From the NCBI GenBank assembly GCA_011109175.1, contig RDEW01000021.1, positions 686,754 through 750,753 on the forward strand: a DNA stretch of 64,000 bases, read 5' to 3'. This document shows, in pieces, positions 1 through 11,008 of the stretch. The notes under the pieces were generated by a model that ran no database searches, had not been told where the DNA came from, and saw only the letters and a list, made by a program, of their open reading frames with translations. The translations under genes were made by a program, and so were the position numbers. The stretch is from Dicyema japonicum (lineage: Eukaryota; Dicyemida; Rhombozoa; Dicyemidae). The first letter of the stretch is position 1; every line of letters begins with the position of its first letter.

Positions 1-760
1 GCTTAATTGATTTCGAAAGAGAAATTTTCATTTTTCCAATTAAGTCATTAACTATGGGATATTTTAACATTATTTTCATTGTACAATTTCGCAGCAAATG
101 ATAAAAACAAGCAATATAAAAATTTTTATTGTTTTCATTTTTCATCATCTTGCCAGCCTTCACCATATAAGGAGCCGCATCGCTAATAAAGATGTCATAT
201 TTAAAATTTTTAATAAGAATTTATTTATTTTTGAATTATAAATTTCGAATGTACTGAATTTGTTGATGATTCAACAATGTAATTACAAATTGTCCCAATA
301 AAATTTGAAATTATTTTCCCGTTCATGTTACTTCAAATGGAATTGTTTGTTAAAAATGTTTTCTGCAGTTCAATTATATGAAGGTCATAAAGTTTATGAA
401 TATTTTTTCGTAGTGCTGTAATAGACGGTACATAATAATTTAAGGAATAGTTTTTTGTATAACTATTCCCTAATTTGTAAAGTGGAATATCAACATTTAA
501 AAATGCTTTAACCAAAAAGATATCCAGCTTTTCTTCTTTCTCTTCAGAAAGAAAAACTTGAGTAGCTTTTATACTTTCCTGGCATTCTGTTTGATGTCCT
601 TTTCCATTAAGATGTTGATCGATGTAGTATTGTTTAGATATTTTACTATCTTAGAGCATTTTTGGCAAAATAAATCTCCTGTAGGTGTTCTTGTGAATAT
701 GTGTGAGTTTTTGTACTTGCTTTTGAAATTCGTTCCTTATTTTTTCCTCTGAGTTCTAAT
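1..760 (-). pseudogene. hAT-type transposase fragment (BED-finger/DUF659-like), cut by the window edge
   Basis: Minus-strand pieces read in order as a transposon-derived protein. About 560-720 gives a possible C2H2/BED-like segment (YIDQHLNGKGHQTEC). About 333-540 gives LVKAFLNVDIPLYKL followed by SITALRKNIHKLYD. About 60-200 gives SDAAPYMVKAGKMMK followed by FYHLLRN. This order matches the CGGBP1/DUF659-like group of hAT transposases, where the SDAAPYM-type segment begins the RNase H-like catalytic core. Stops and frame changes at about 200-330 and near 720 break it, so it is a dead copy or has unrecognised introns. The C-terminal dimerisation part would lie left of the window. Family assignment rests on remembered motif patterns. 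Confidence 0.6.
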
Positions 761-1235
761 AGTTTTAATAATTGGGAAAATACAAACCTGCCATTAAATG
801 AAGACTGCTAATACACAACAAAACAAATTATAACGTATAATTTAAAATGAAATAAAAAAACTAAAAAGTACAATTTTATCTTTGAAATAGGACAATTTCC
901 GCCCTACTTATCGACAATTTCCCCCCATTATGTGTCGGGTTGAAAATGTAGAATCTAAAATTAGGGTTTAGAGAAGGGTTTATGATTAAAATCTGTGGGA
1001 TATTTTTTAAGGTAAGGGCAGAGGTTTCAGAAAAGATTATTTTCGCTCCACATTAATCGTAATTCTAGAGGTGTCGGCACACACGAAATTGTCTCACGGC
1101 ACACCGTTTGAAAATATGATGAAACATAACACGTTCAAGTAAACACATTGAATATATCGATTAAATAACAATATTTTAAAATAAATCTTTTTAGTTGGTT
1201 ACCCTTTAAAACAAAATAAAATCTTGTTAAAAATC
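761..1235. other. Non-coding AT-rich stretch
   Basis: No convincing coding exon in either strand. It lies between the hAT fragment and the retrotransposon 3' end; no terminal repeat or promoter motif was recognised. Confidence 0.5.
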
Positions 1236-1760
1236 TGAGTGGTCTGGAGGTCATATACAAACAGTTCATCGAGGCTACAATAATATACGCATGTAATATC
1301 TGGGGATCTAACCTTTCTGCAACGAATTTGGAGAAGACATGCATTCAAGTAAAAGCAGCAAACCTACTAAGGAAATATTCCCGAGTGGAAATTCTGTCAT
1401 TAAACCTATAAATTATGATAGAGGCGAATGGAGCAGTGCTCCTGCAAAGAACTCGAGTATGCGAACCCCGTCTATATTGGAAATGCGCAGGAACGCAGTC
1501 GGAACACCGAGAAAAGNTTCCCGAGTGGAAATTCTGCCAAAAAACCTAGAAAATATGATAGAGGCGACTGGAGCAGTGCCCCTGCAAAAGACTCGAGTAT
1601 GCGGACCCCGTTTGTATTGGAAATGCGTAGGAACGCAGTCGGAACACCGAGAAAAGATGCGGAGACTGTTGAGGGAGGCTGGGATCACCTGAATTTTGTT
1701 ATTTTGGATATGACGGTGGTTTATTGGTTCAATAAAATAAAAAATAAGTTGGCTTGTTGT
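1236..1760 (+). mobile_element. Non-LTR retrotransposon 3' end, family A, with internal duplication at a single N
   Basis: Around 1255-1375 the plus strand reads YKQFIEATIIYACNIWGSNL, the post-RT thumb of a LINE, followed by SATNLEKTCIQVKAANLLR. It ends at about 1690 in HREKMRRLLREAGIT and a stop, then a tail closing in an A/T-rich AATAAAATAAA run. The same terminal peptide and tail recur at 21.2, 27.6, 45.4 and 50.7 kb, which defines family A. The block 1379-1516 is repeated almost exactly at 1518-1656 on either side of the single N at 1517, so the copy looks longer than it is. Only the last part of the element is present, a typical 5' truncation. Confidence 0.75.
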
Positions 1761-2020
1761 TCTTGTTACAATGTCAACTAAAATATTCGAATAAAGTGAA
1801 TTACTTTAGACTTTTAATTAAAATACTTAAGTTTTTTAAGAAAAATTAGTGAAATTAGTAAAGCGGTCCGTCAAATGGACGCTCACATTTAATTTTTATA
1901 TTTTTTCCAATTTATCACCGATAGATTTTACAATTAACAATTAACAACAATTTAGCAACAAGTTACGGAATAGGTACTATCAGCCAGTTGGCCTGGAGTG
2001 TTCATCCCGGTACCCCCTTT
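1761..2020. other. AT-rich spacer
   Basis: Simple A/T-rich sequence between two retroelement fragments; nothing recognised. Confidence 0.4.
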
Positions 2021-2025
2021 CCTTG

Positions 2026-2830
2026 CTAACCATCCATCTGCTGATCTTGGAAGTTACACATCCTGATTTGAATATCTTCCCTGACTGGCCTGACAAGTTT
2101 GTTCTTTTCCTCAGTCAGGCCTTCGTACAATTTCTTTCCAAGTAATAGTTTGATCTCCGCTCGCCTTGTTTTCTCAAGTCTAGCGAGGATCCTTTTCCTC
2201 GAGGGGCTGTAAAACCATCCCTCGCTTCCGTAGATAAGTCTTGGAAGAATCACATTCCGAAAAACAAAAAGCATGGTATCACCATCCAACTTCAGACTTC
2301 TAGTGCAGAACAATGCTTACACAGCCTTCTTTCTTTGCTTTTCGATGTCCTTCAGATATGATCCTCTCCCATCTACTACAATCCCCAGGTATTTCAGGGA
2401 CGAAACTCTCGGTATGTGAAGAGTGTAAGGCTCTTCGTGATGCCTACCCAGCCTGCTTATCCGTAAATAACTGGACTTTTCCGTGGAGAATCTCAGAACT
2501 CTCCGATCACACCAATCCTGGACTCTGTTAACAAAAGCTCCTATTCGCCGCTCTGAAAGGTATGTCCTCAAAGACGAATCCAAGATTAAAATTTCATCAG
2601 CGTGTATTATCAGTTTGGTCCTGACGTCTAGCGGTGACGGAAAATCTTCCATAAATACGTTGAATAACAGGGGGCTTAAAATATATCCCTGCGGCTTTAC
2701 ACACCAAAAACTCATATGCGAACAGCCTTACTCTTTGTGGACAAACAAAATGCATTCGAGTCTATCTCGAGGCCTCTGTTGACAAAAAAGATTTTGTATT
2801 CATCCGAATATAAAGTTGTGGCAAGTAACT
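2026..2830 (-). pseudogene. Reverse transcriptase fragment of a non-LTR retrotransposon
   Basis: Minus strand, two overlapping frames. About 2317-2715 carries KPQGYILSPLLFNVFMEDF, the PQG...LSPLLFN block of RT domains 4-5. It then has a degraded catalytic box (HADEI where YADD is usual) and SLKYLGIVVDGRGSYLKDI. The frame moves at about 2315 to FRNVILPRLIYGSEGWFY and KTRRAEIKLLLGKKL, the region after the fingers and palm. The altered YADD and the frameshift show it is inactive. The clade is uncertain; the SLKYLG-type block occurs in CR1, Jockey and RTE groups. Confidence 0.7.
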
Positions 2831-3885
2831 TCCATTCCGATTGACGTGCGAGAGTATGGTATGGCACCATCAGTTCAATATCTCCCCTTTTTCCAACAGG
2901 GTACCACAAGGATCCTTACTGCACCATTCAATTTGTTTGTATTATCTTCAAGCTGTTTCAAGTTTGATGATACTATTATTGCCGATAGGAAGTCTCCCCT
3001 GCGACTGGCGATATTCAATCGCACCTCAACAGGGTGCATTATCGTTTCGGTATTAATTCTTTTAAAATGTCGGCGGCAAAATGCATATTCACGATATTTA
3101 CCTCAGTGTTTGACAGAACTATACATTGGGGACATCCTTATTCCCATACCCAGTAAACAGAAGGATGCTGCATGTATTGAATGCACTTATAAAGAAGTTC
3201 CCCTTCCCTCTTATGGACTGAAAATCAAGACTATAGTCAAGGCATTTTTTTAACAATTGAATATGCTTGTAGGTTTGTGATATCCTCTCCCGCATGTAGG
3301 TTTGTGATATCCTCTTCCAAACTCAATAAACTATATTCAGTAAGGGGATAACTACACGTTTGCATCCCATACTATTACAATCTGTCATAAAGAATGACAC
3401 ACTGGTCGAGTTCCTTTGTGGGCATTCCCGGAGGTTCTACCGTTTTACAGTTAGGACATTGGAAGACCACGCAAGAAGGGTCCAAAAATTATGGAACCTA
3501 GGATCACTTAATTACTGTTTTAATATATTTCTTAGTGATTTTGGGTTCTCGAATAATAATAATCGAAGCCTTACAATCATCAGTAATCGGAACTCTTATG
3601 AAGTTTTCGTCTTCCTTGGAACCCAACCTCTTTCGAGATCATATTCTACGTGAACATCTGGCAGTAGATCTTTTATTAGTATTGTTGACGAACCCATGTG
3701 AGTGCATTGAATAATAGCTATGAATTTACATAAATATTAGATTGAATAGCGCTGTCAACTGTGGTTCCCCTGACCCAGTTGGCTAAATGCTTCCTATTCA
3801 GAAACTCCTATAAACCCGAGTTTGTTGAGATCCAGTAATGAGTAAAAACAAAGAGGAAGAAAAACCAATAAACATGGTTCCCCTT
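2831..3885. other. Retroelement debris and short local repeat
   Basis: Short open frames only. At about 3268-3323 a unit of about 27 bp beginning tgtaggtttgtgatatcctc occurs twice in tandem. No host gene was recognised. Confidence 0.4.
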
Positions 3886-3890
3886 GATAA

Positions 3891-4163
3891 TTCCGATAAC
3901 ACAAGATGCTTGTCCCTTGATTTTATTTGTTTCTGCGATGTTAATCCTACCAATTAGTCGCTGTAACAAAATCCTCCTCGATAGTGGACACTCCGTATCT
4001 ATGCTCCACCATCGAGCTCTTGAACGTTCCGATAACACAAGATGCTTGTCCCTTGATTTCATTCGTTTCTGCGATGTTAATCCTACCAATTAGTCGCTGT
4101 AACAAAATCCTCCTCGATAGTGGACTCTCCGTATCTATGCTCCACCATCGAGCTCTTGAACGT
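3891..4163. repeat. Two-copy tandem duplication, period 136 bp
   Basis: The block from ttccgataacacaagatgct at 3891 to about 4026 is repeated at 4027-4163 with very few differences. It belongs to the set of two-copy duplications of about 100-142 bp scattered over the window and may be an assembly artefact. Open frames across it are by-products of the repeat. Confidence 0.85.
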
Positions 4164-4334
4164 CTTCTTGAGAACGACGGGTTGAATGTATGCAACATAA
4201 TAATAATACTGCACTTTACGAAGAACCATATTATCTATATCTACTCCCGGCAGGACACACACTTTAAGTAAAGAACAGTTATGAGTGAGTCCTTTTTGTT
4301 GGATGTGAGTCTTTGAGTGAAATTTTTACTGATG

Positions 4335-4455
4335 ACGGCGTCACTCGTCAAGCCAAAGAATCGTAGATGCGTGGACCCTTCAGTCGGAAAGTACAGCAGC
4401 GAGATTATAACTAGAATCCATCAGGCCTTATACCAGACATTCGTTACACTTTACG
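4335..4455 (-). repeat. Dispersed short repeat, family T, tRNA-SINE-like
   Basis: The reverse complement contains GGCCTGA, TAGTT, a CTG...AC...TT block and finally GAAGGGTCCACGCATC. The same order, ending GAAGGTTCCACGCATC, occurs at 13545-13660. That better copy has a good polymerase III B-box-like sequence, GTTCGAACCCC. I infer an old tRNA-derived SINE or similar short repeat; this copy has lost the B box. Confidence 0.4.
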
Positions 4456-4469
4456 TAACTTAGTTGGTT

Positions 4470-5060
4470 AATATCTCGTTTGAGTTGCTCTGACTAGGTC
4501 GGGTTTCGTTTGAGCCATAATTTCAACAATCCTCGCTGTCATCAGTTTCCAGGGCTTTTTGTTCCTTGTTAGCATTCTAAAATCATCCAGGTCATCTACG
4601 GAATTGAAATTTTTTCAGGTCCTCTGGTAGTCTTCTTTTTGTATTTTTGTGTATGGTCCTGAGGTACCGTTGATGAAACACATCAAGTTTACTCACCTTT
4701 TGTTTGCTTGTCCCCCAGGTGCTCGAGTTGTATAACAGAATGGGTATCTATTTATCGTGTTATACTATTTTAGCCGAAGCCCGAGAGAGGTGTGCCTTCA
4801 TCGTACCCAAATATTCCACATTTTCTTAAAGATGGTGGCCAGCCTCTTTCTTATGCTGCTCTATTAGGTTTCGATTTAGTGTTTGATGGAATGTCCACTC
4901 TTTTGTAGGGTTTGTGACTTATTCTCACACAATGCTCCATGTTTAGATCCATCTGGTAACAAAATCTCCCTCGTTCTTACTGTAGCGTTTTAATGTTCCA
5001 TAACATCTTCCACATATTGGAAAGTGATCCACTTTTGGTCATGGGAGTGGATATGCGGCC
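4470..5060 (-). pseudogene. Non-LTR retrotransposon C-terminal fragment, RTE-like
   Basis: The minus strand reads NVEYLGTM, then ILLYNSSTWGTSKQKVSKLD, then VFHQRYLRTI. This is the segment after the RT domain of RTE/Jockey-type LINEs, where a YG-x-E-x-W motif is followed by a hydrophobic helix. In-frame stops lie between the blocks. A related segment on the other strand at 33.9-34.66 kb reads FLYGAESWILKKADRRKIDA. Confidence 0.55.
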
Positions 5061-5119
5061 CAGTTTCCTTCTTAACTTTCTGCACTTTCGGAGATCCCCG
5101 TGTTCAGTGCTCGTATTTG

Positions 5120-5763
5120 CTTTAATTTAGTTGATTTTACTGTTTCATAAAATTAGCTGATTTTACTGTTCAGACTCATGAATTTTCATAATCGACTAAA
5201 ACCAGAAAAAGCTTTATTTAAGGAAAGAAGAATTAAACATAAAATTTAATATTTCGTTGATCCTCCATTATTTTCGAATCTTTGAAGAGGTTTTCCTGCA
5301 GGAACCCTGTTATGAATGCCCAATTCATTAAATCTTCGGAAGATTCTGTCCGAGTCCATAAGTATGCCCTTTTTTGAAAGAATGTTGGATGTCTTGCGCG
5401 AACAAGTGAGCTGATTTTCACTTAAAGTTTTAATAATCATTCGATTTTCCCGATTTGAGTAAACTGCTTTCCTTTCACAGTTTCTTCGACAAAAATTGTC
5501 ACGGGTCTTGAGACTTTTTAAAAATCTCGAAACTGTCGACTGACTACAGTTGAGCGCTTCTGCAATCTTGATATGATAATTCTAAAAATGCTATTTTTCG
5601 ATGTCTCGGAAGCATCCTTGTTCTCTCCCATCACACAACACCAAAGTGGATGCGATCCTTAACATTTTATGGGGAAAGTATTAACGTTAATGATTATGCT
5701 AATTTTATGAGTAACAAAAAAAACGATCTAATTTTATGAAACAGCAAAATCGAGTAATTTAAG
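5120..5763 (-). mobile_element. Tc1/mariner-like transposon remnant with about 75-bp terminal inverted repeats
   Basis: The left end (5120-5195) and right end (5690-5763) are imperfect inverted repeats about 75 bp long. The best core is tttcataaaattag on the left and its complement on the right. Between them, minus strand from an ATG near 5630, is the N-terminal DNA-binding half of a Tc1-like transposase: CSQSTVSRFLKSLKTRDNF, then TCSRKTSNILSKKGILM and RIFRRFNELGIHNRVPAGKP. These are paired helix-turn-helix domains. The DDE catalytic half is missing, so this is a non-autonomous derivative of about 640 bp. The frame shifts at least once and no clear TA target duplication was seen. Confidence 0.75.
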
Positions 5764-7080
5764 GGAGAAATCGAGGGTCACTCTTCCTGTGGCCTCAACA
5801 AGGATCTTAACAGGATTGGAATTAAATTGTTATGTACGGACTACCCAGAAGACCTGTGGTCGCATGCCATCGACAGATCCCGTTGGAGACGTCAGGTGAA
5901 GAGGATCTTAAATCGTGTGACACAAATGGCACCTTAGCTGATATAACATTCTTTGGTTATGACAACAAAGAATTCTTTTGCATTCTTCTTATCCTCCCCA
6001 TACGTGCTCCCAGCTTTTTAAAAGGTAGAATACAGAGTTTCCAGCAGTACTAACTCTTCCATTGAATTTCTATGGTTGAGGGATATCCCAAGAAACCTCT
6101 TTAAGATAATATAACTGGCACTCGGTTACCGACTTTTGTTATCATGGAACCGAGCGATCTTAGAAAATAGACCGTCCTGGACCCCAAGGTTCCGCTCGTC
6201 TAGACGACTACGTAGTGTACGTAGAAACTTGTTGAGAGGCTGTCATATTTTCTTATATTGAAATTCTCGAAAGTTCGAGCAGCCTCTCAGCTTTTAACGG
6301 GAGCCTTAAATTCTCGACTGGGAAAAGGTGTCGGTGCAGACCCCACCCCAAATCAACTCAATTTTTAAGAAAAATGAATGTGCTTTAAAAAATTGCAAGA
6401 TCAATGGAGAAGTGGACGAGTGTTTGTTACCTGTTAGAGTCATCTCCGGGATGTAGTATGTGTGTGCACCGATTTACGTTTCTTCCGCCGATCTTCTTGA
6501 TCCCTTCCGATCATTCCGAAGGAGCAGTAATGGGGGGGTTGATGTGCTTAAGCCATCTCATGGAACTTTTATCTCAATCTATCCGGGAGAATTCTGGATC
6601 TTGTGAACGTGTTGCTTTCTGGGATTATTTCTGATTTTGACCACAATCTCATATTTTCTGCAAATTTAACGACGGAATGCAGTCGGTAACGTTTTCTTCT
6701 GTCGGATCCGAAGTGAGGGGTCAATGAGGTTAGGAAGTTCGTCAGGTTATCATCTGAACCTGAAGTTAGCGTCCTTTTCAAATTCTACGCAACGCTTTCA
6801 ACTCTGTCAGAAAAGATATCATCTTTACTGTTGCTTGAAAAACGTCTCCGTTTAAGAGACCAACCAATGAATTATATGGTGAAAATTTTAGGCCCCACTC
6901 CTCTGTGAGTGACCCCAGCCTACTTGAGGGATGTAAAGTAAAAACTAAAAATGAACTGCGGTGAATACTTGCGGTTTTTACTTTTGATATGTGAATTTAA
7001 AAATAAATTTACTATACACACAATCTTGAATGCGACGTCCCCTTCATCCTATACGTGGAGCTCCAGACAAATGATCCTCA
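5764..7080. other. No confident gene; scattered retroelement-like peptides
   Basis: About 5790-5910 plus strand reads DLWSHAIDRSRWRRQVKRI, resembling the end of a LINE ORF. The minus strand at 6569-6781 is open for 70 codons without a recognised domain. The rest shows nothing I can name. Confidence 0.4.
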
Positions 7081-7084
7081 AAGT

Positions 7085-7260
7085 CTATACAACTTTATGA
7101 GATTCGAACATGGATCCAATGTGCATCCGACACTTCCTAGAACTTTGAGCTTCCAATGTCTCCTAATCTTGTTTCAAACGGGGACTTTCATTCACCATGA
7201 AACTAAGCATCCATTTCGCGCATAGAGGTACGTCACCACCTCGACCTTCCAGCTCAACCG
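7085..7260. repeat. Dispersed repeat, family R, copy 1
   Basis: About 175 bp running from gagattcgaac through gtgcatccgacactt and aactttg to atgaaactaag and finally atagaggtacgtcaccac. The same ordered blocks occur near 40.30-40.48 and, more diverged, near 57.18-57.34 kb. The reverse complement contains a B-box-like GTTCGAATC. A SINE or short non-autonomous element is possible. Confidence 0.5.
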
Positions 7261-7393
7261 CATAGCCAACTGAGTCATTGTCTCGTCTCCGTTTTCTGCG
7301 TCCAATTTATATGTTTAATTATATTATATTTTAAAATAATTTATTTTGATTTATTAAAATAGATATAAAAAAGTAATTTATTTTGAGTATTTA

Positions 7394-8345
7394 ATGGAGC
7401 AAAATCAAGACGGTAAATCTATTATTTAAAATAGTCTGGAGTTTGATTGAGTATTTGAAAGTGTTTGAATTTATCGAAAAGAAAATAAAAACCATCGAAA
7501 TAAACAGTATTCCTTCAATTTTCAAATTCAGCGAAACTTCTGGAGCACTACTGCAACTCCCAGGCACTCGAAACCTCGGATTTCACTCAAATGTATATTT
7601 TCGCGTTACGCAGCCTCGAACTTCAAAAACTCAACAAACTCGACATTACTTGCACGCACAACAACATTATCGCCCTCAAAAATAAAATTAGATTTGCCCC
7701 CACAAACGAAAGGGTATATTTGCAAAAATATGATTTTTTAAATTTCAGATTAAAAGAAGCAACGAGATTGCCCATTTGGTGGAGAAATTTGAAGGGTACA
7801 TAAGGAGTTTCCAGTCTTCGCAGAGATCCATAGCCAGCAACAGACGGTCCCGACTGAAGAGCACGAAATCTGTTGTTGTATGGTTTCAGTATAGAACTCC
7901 AATGTGCGGATCGTCGATTTGGAGTATTTGTTTGGTAACTTTAGCACACATTTTGAGGTCGTAGACTTTGATTGCCCGGCGGTCGAGGCTGAAGAAGACT
8001 TGATTCTTAACCTGGAGGTATTTTGGTCCCTGAACTCAGAACGACGTGAGGGATATTAATCAAATATTCCATGACTTGGGGTTAATGGTTGATTATCAAG
8101 GAGGCCACTTGGGTTTGTCTAATAAGTCAGTTCCAGATGTGGTGGAGGAGAAGATAACCGGGGAAATCCTCGATGACGTCCATATTGCGGTGGAGTCCAT
8201 CCAAAAGGCCAGAGAAATTAAAACAGTTATGAGGAGGTGTTACCGCTAGAAAGCAATGAAAGAGAAGATCATGATCGTTGTGATCTCCATTTTGTTGATA
8301 ATCGCCATAATTGTCCTTGCTGTAGTCCTTAAAAAGAATACTTAA
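7394..8345 (+). CDS. Endosomal-type Qa-SNARE syntaxin, close to syntaxin 7/12
   Basis: Nine exons joined over micro-introns (22, 25, 21, 35, 23, 21, 22, probably 18 and 24 nt; the first is 7413-7434). The protein begins MEQNQD. An N-terminal helical domain (FEFIEKKIKTIE, then LELQKLNKLD) is followed by the syntaxin 7-like stretch LVEKFEGYIRSFQSSQRS. An acidic linker EEDLILNLEN leads into the SNARE helix VRDINQIFHDLGLMVDYQGG. The end is a C-terminal anchor IMIVVISILLIIAIIVLAVV followed by LKKNT and stop at 8343-8345. The layout fits a Qa-SNARE that forms the fusion bundle on endosomal membranes. The TAG in the single-frame reading before the anchor lies inside the last intron. The 18-nt intron in the middle of the SNARE motif is the least certain join, because both readings stay in frame. 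Confidence 0.87.
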
Positions 8346-8469
8346 AGTCTTCAGTTCATATAAATCGATGACCTTAAAACAAAAATTTTATAAATTCTAA
8401 AAAATCCAGTCTGCCCTTAAGCATATTAATGGAGTTTCACTGTGATCAATTCAACCAGTCTAACGAGCT

Positions 8470-8805
8470 AATGTGAGAATCTTGAATTATATATATCGAT
8501 GTCTTCCATCTAAGATCGATCGGGGGTACTTTTGTGCATCAAAAAAAGAGTCATTCACCGCACATCGATCGGTAGTACGCAAATGGATCAAAAAGAGAAT
8601 CGGGGTTTTGCATCAAAGAAAAAGAATCTATCAACAAAAATCAAGCGAGAGTAGGGAAGAGAGTCATCCGTCTTAGATTGACCAGGAGTACAGTTTTATC
8701 AAAGGGAAGACAGTCATCCGTCTTAGATTGAATGGGAGTACAGTTTTATCAAAGGGAAACAGTCATCCACCTTAGATTGCCCGAGAGTACAATTTGAGCA
8801 GAAAG
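8470..8805. repeat. Degenerate tandem repeat, unit about 50 bp
   Basis: Units starting at 8655, 8705 and 8755 share gggaag, then cagtcatccgtcttagattg, then gggagtacagttttatcaaa. More diverged units with tcattcaccg...gatcggtagtac can be seen back to about 8510. The array lies between the convergent ends of the syntaxin and phosphodiesterase genes. Confidence 0.75.
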
Positions 8806-8841
8806 TAAATGGAGATTATAAATAATTTAAAGTGGTTAATA

Positions 8842-10444
8842 TTACATACAAAGTCTTCGAGTTCCACTTTGGATGAGTTCAGTTACTTCTTTTAAATTAT
8901 TCTTGGCTATTTTCACAAATTCAGTATTTTCAGGACTGACCAACTTCTCCCATCGACTCCACAAGGGGTAGGAAACCTTTTCCATGAAGCCAATCTAGAT
9001 TGCCACTAATCGATAGAACCTGCCAACTTATAACATCAAAGTTATTTCTATCGCAACACTGACTTATCTGAAGTCCACGTGCCAGTTCCTTGTCTCCCTG
9101 GATGAAATTCTCAGCTATGAGGTTCTTTGTCCATTTAATGTACGTCTCTAAGGGCCTCACTGTATTGCTAATGTCAGCACAGTGGAGGGCGTATTTTAAA
9201 ATCTAAGTAACGAAACTCCACCAACCGTTATACGATCAGTTTCGTCTACTTGGTCTTTATAGTCGTCAGATCTTCTGGATAGTATTGAGTCCATGTGATC
9301 GAGGTGGTCATTGTGGATCTTCATGTCTGTCCCCAAAACCATATTAATGATAAGTTTCCTAGTGTTTACGCGCTCCTGTGAGCTTAAATTGGAGAAAATG
9401 TCATTTTCTGGGTCCCTCATAAGTTGGAAGCCGATAGAGAGGTGGTGGTTCTCCAAAACGGAAATGTCGTTGTATCGGAGAGCCAGATAGGAGTCTACGT
9501 ATCACTATACCATAAACTGGAATTTATAAGGAACTGATTATTCAGGCCTGGGTGGCTGATGTCGTGTATGGCAGCTGCTACAATGGCTGAGAAGATTTCG
9601 AGGTCAGAAAATGATATCTGCGAGTAAATTGGATTACTTTGCCTTGAAAAAGTTAAAATTTAGTAAATTATTCATCGCCTGAACAACCTCGGCACCATGA
9701 AGACTGTTGTGGTAGGGATTACTATGTTTATAGCTTTTTTCAACATTTCTTGAAAAATTGAGAAAAATTTTCTCTGGAATTTTAAGTTTTTCGTCAAATT
9801 TTCTGTCCTTGGCTAAAGTAAGTCGAAAACCTTAAAAATTGAGTATAAAACTCTCGTAAGCACAGAGTCAGGCCAAACAGATGCGGTTTGGAAGACGTCA
9901 AAGTCCCAGCTGTTCAGATTCTGTACTTGCTGATCTCAGACAAAATTAATACAAAATTGTTAAAATTAGTCTTGTCCATTGGGTCTTCCTTTCCGACACT
10001 TTGTTGTCTTCAAAATGAAAAGTTATATTACTCAGATCTGCGTCTCTTCTTCATGTCCGTTATGTAAAGCTCCAGGCTGCTAAGATTTTTGTAAGAGACG
10101 TCTAAGCGATCGAGGATAAACTCAATATCAGAGTCTATGGTCTCCTCTATTGGATAGACCCACAAATTACCGGTTTTGTGAGGATCTACGACCTCTTTTC
10201 TAAGAATAACCTTAATTTATAATATTATGTTAGAATTAGTGGGTACTTGGTCATATTCTGTTTTATCTTTTTGATGCAGTGCTTGGAGAGAGCGATGTTC
10301 TTAAGCGATTTTAACACAAGGAATGAAACGTTGTTGTCACTAGCATAAGGGAACGATAAACTAGTAATAAGCCACGTGGTTGAACTGGTTTACTTGATCA
10401 TTCTCCATGTCTTTTCTCCCAGCTTCGTTGTTACGACGACTCAT
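8842..10444 (-). CDS. Class I cyclic-nucleotide phosphodiesterase (PDE1/PDE4/PDE8-like)
   Basis: Exons joined on the minus strand over introns of about 24-36 nt. An upstream segment ([33 protein letters not shown]) leads to NSWDFDVFQ at the start of the catalytic domain. Next come the signature [54 protein letters not shown], a metal-site aspartate in LHCADISN, and the substrate glutamine in [15 protein letters not shown]. It stops at 8842-8844 after RRLCM. The metal ligands in the HN..H, HD and ADIS motifs and the invariant glutamine are present. Ser replaces the usual second Asp of HDxDHP, and Gly the Ala of HNxxHA. It should hydrolyse cAMP and/or cGMP in the cytosol. Which PDE family it belongs to is open. 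The first exon, with the ATG at 10442-10444 and MSRRNNEAG, is uncertain. Confidence 0.87.
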
Positions 10445-11005
10445 TGCAACAAATAATCGGTTGGCCGTCTATAAATGAAGAACTACGCAATCTCAATAAA
10501 CAAATTTAGACTATGCCTGCCGTATCAATCAATGATGGCAACTGCCGATAATTGTGGTGCTCACAATAAAAATAATTGTCCAAGTGTGTCCATCAAATTA
10601 ATGTAATTTTCCCTCAGATTCATCAACATCACTCAAGATTATCAGTTATTTGCTCCCACCTCAATAACAGTAGGTGGTCGACAACATGATTGATCGCACT
10701 TCTGAGTCCTTTTATATGACAGCTGAAAGTAAATTTAACCTATCGGTCCTTTGTAGTTACTGATTATGTGGGACATGACCTTAATGGATATGGAACGAAC
10801 TAAAGCTACAAAAATAGCCCAGTGAGTGCTACTTTTAGTTAGAAAGTATTAAGCCTAAAGTCAAGCTTGGGGGTTGTAGCTTATTCTTGGTGTAAGTACT
10901 TTACTCATTAAAACACATTCATGAGCACAAATAATAATTTTATGGCAACCATCAATTAAATATATAAAATCGATATATCGACGACTTAAAACACAAAAAT
11001 CCGAC
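10445..11005. other. Intergenic, no gene seen
   Basis: AT-rich; no exon with recognisable protein sequence on either strand. It presumably holds the phosphodiesterase promoter. Confidence 0.45.
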
Positions 11006-11008
11006 TTA

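Noticed and set aside
1413-1688. 91-codon minus-strand open frame
   Set aside because: It is the antisense of the LINE family A 3' end and spans an artificial duplication at an N.
3808-4198. Minus-strand frames with repeated SSMVEHRYGVSTIEED
   Set aside because: Open only because a 136-bp block is duplicated; no known domain and no cloverleaf for a tRNA.
8230-8250. Early stop (TAG) before the syntaxin membrane anchor
   Set aside because: A 24-nt GT-AG intron ends in that TAG; removal joins the SNARE domain to a hydrophobic anchor.
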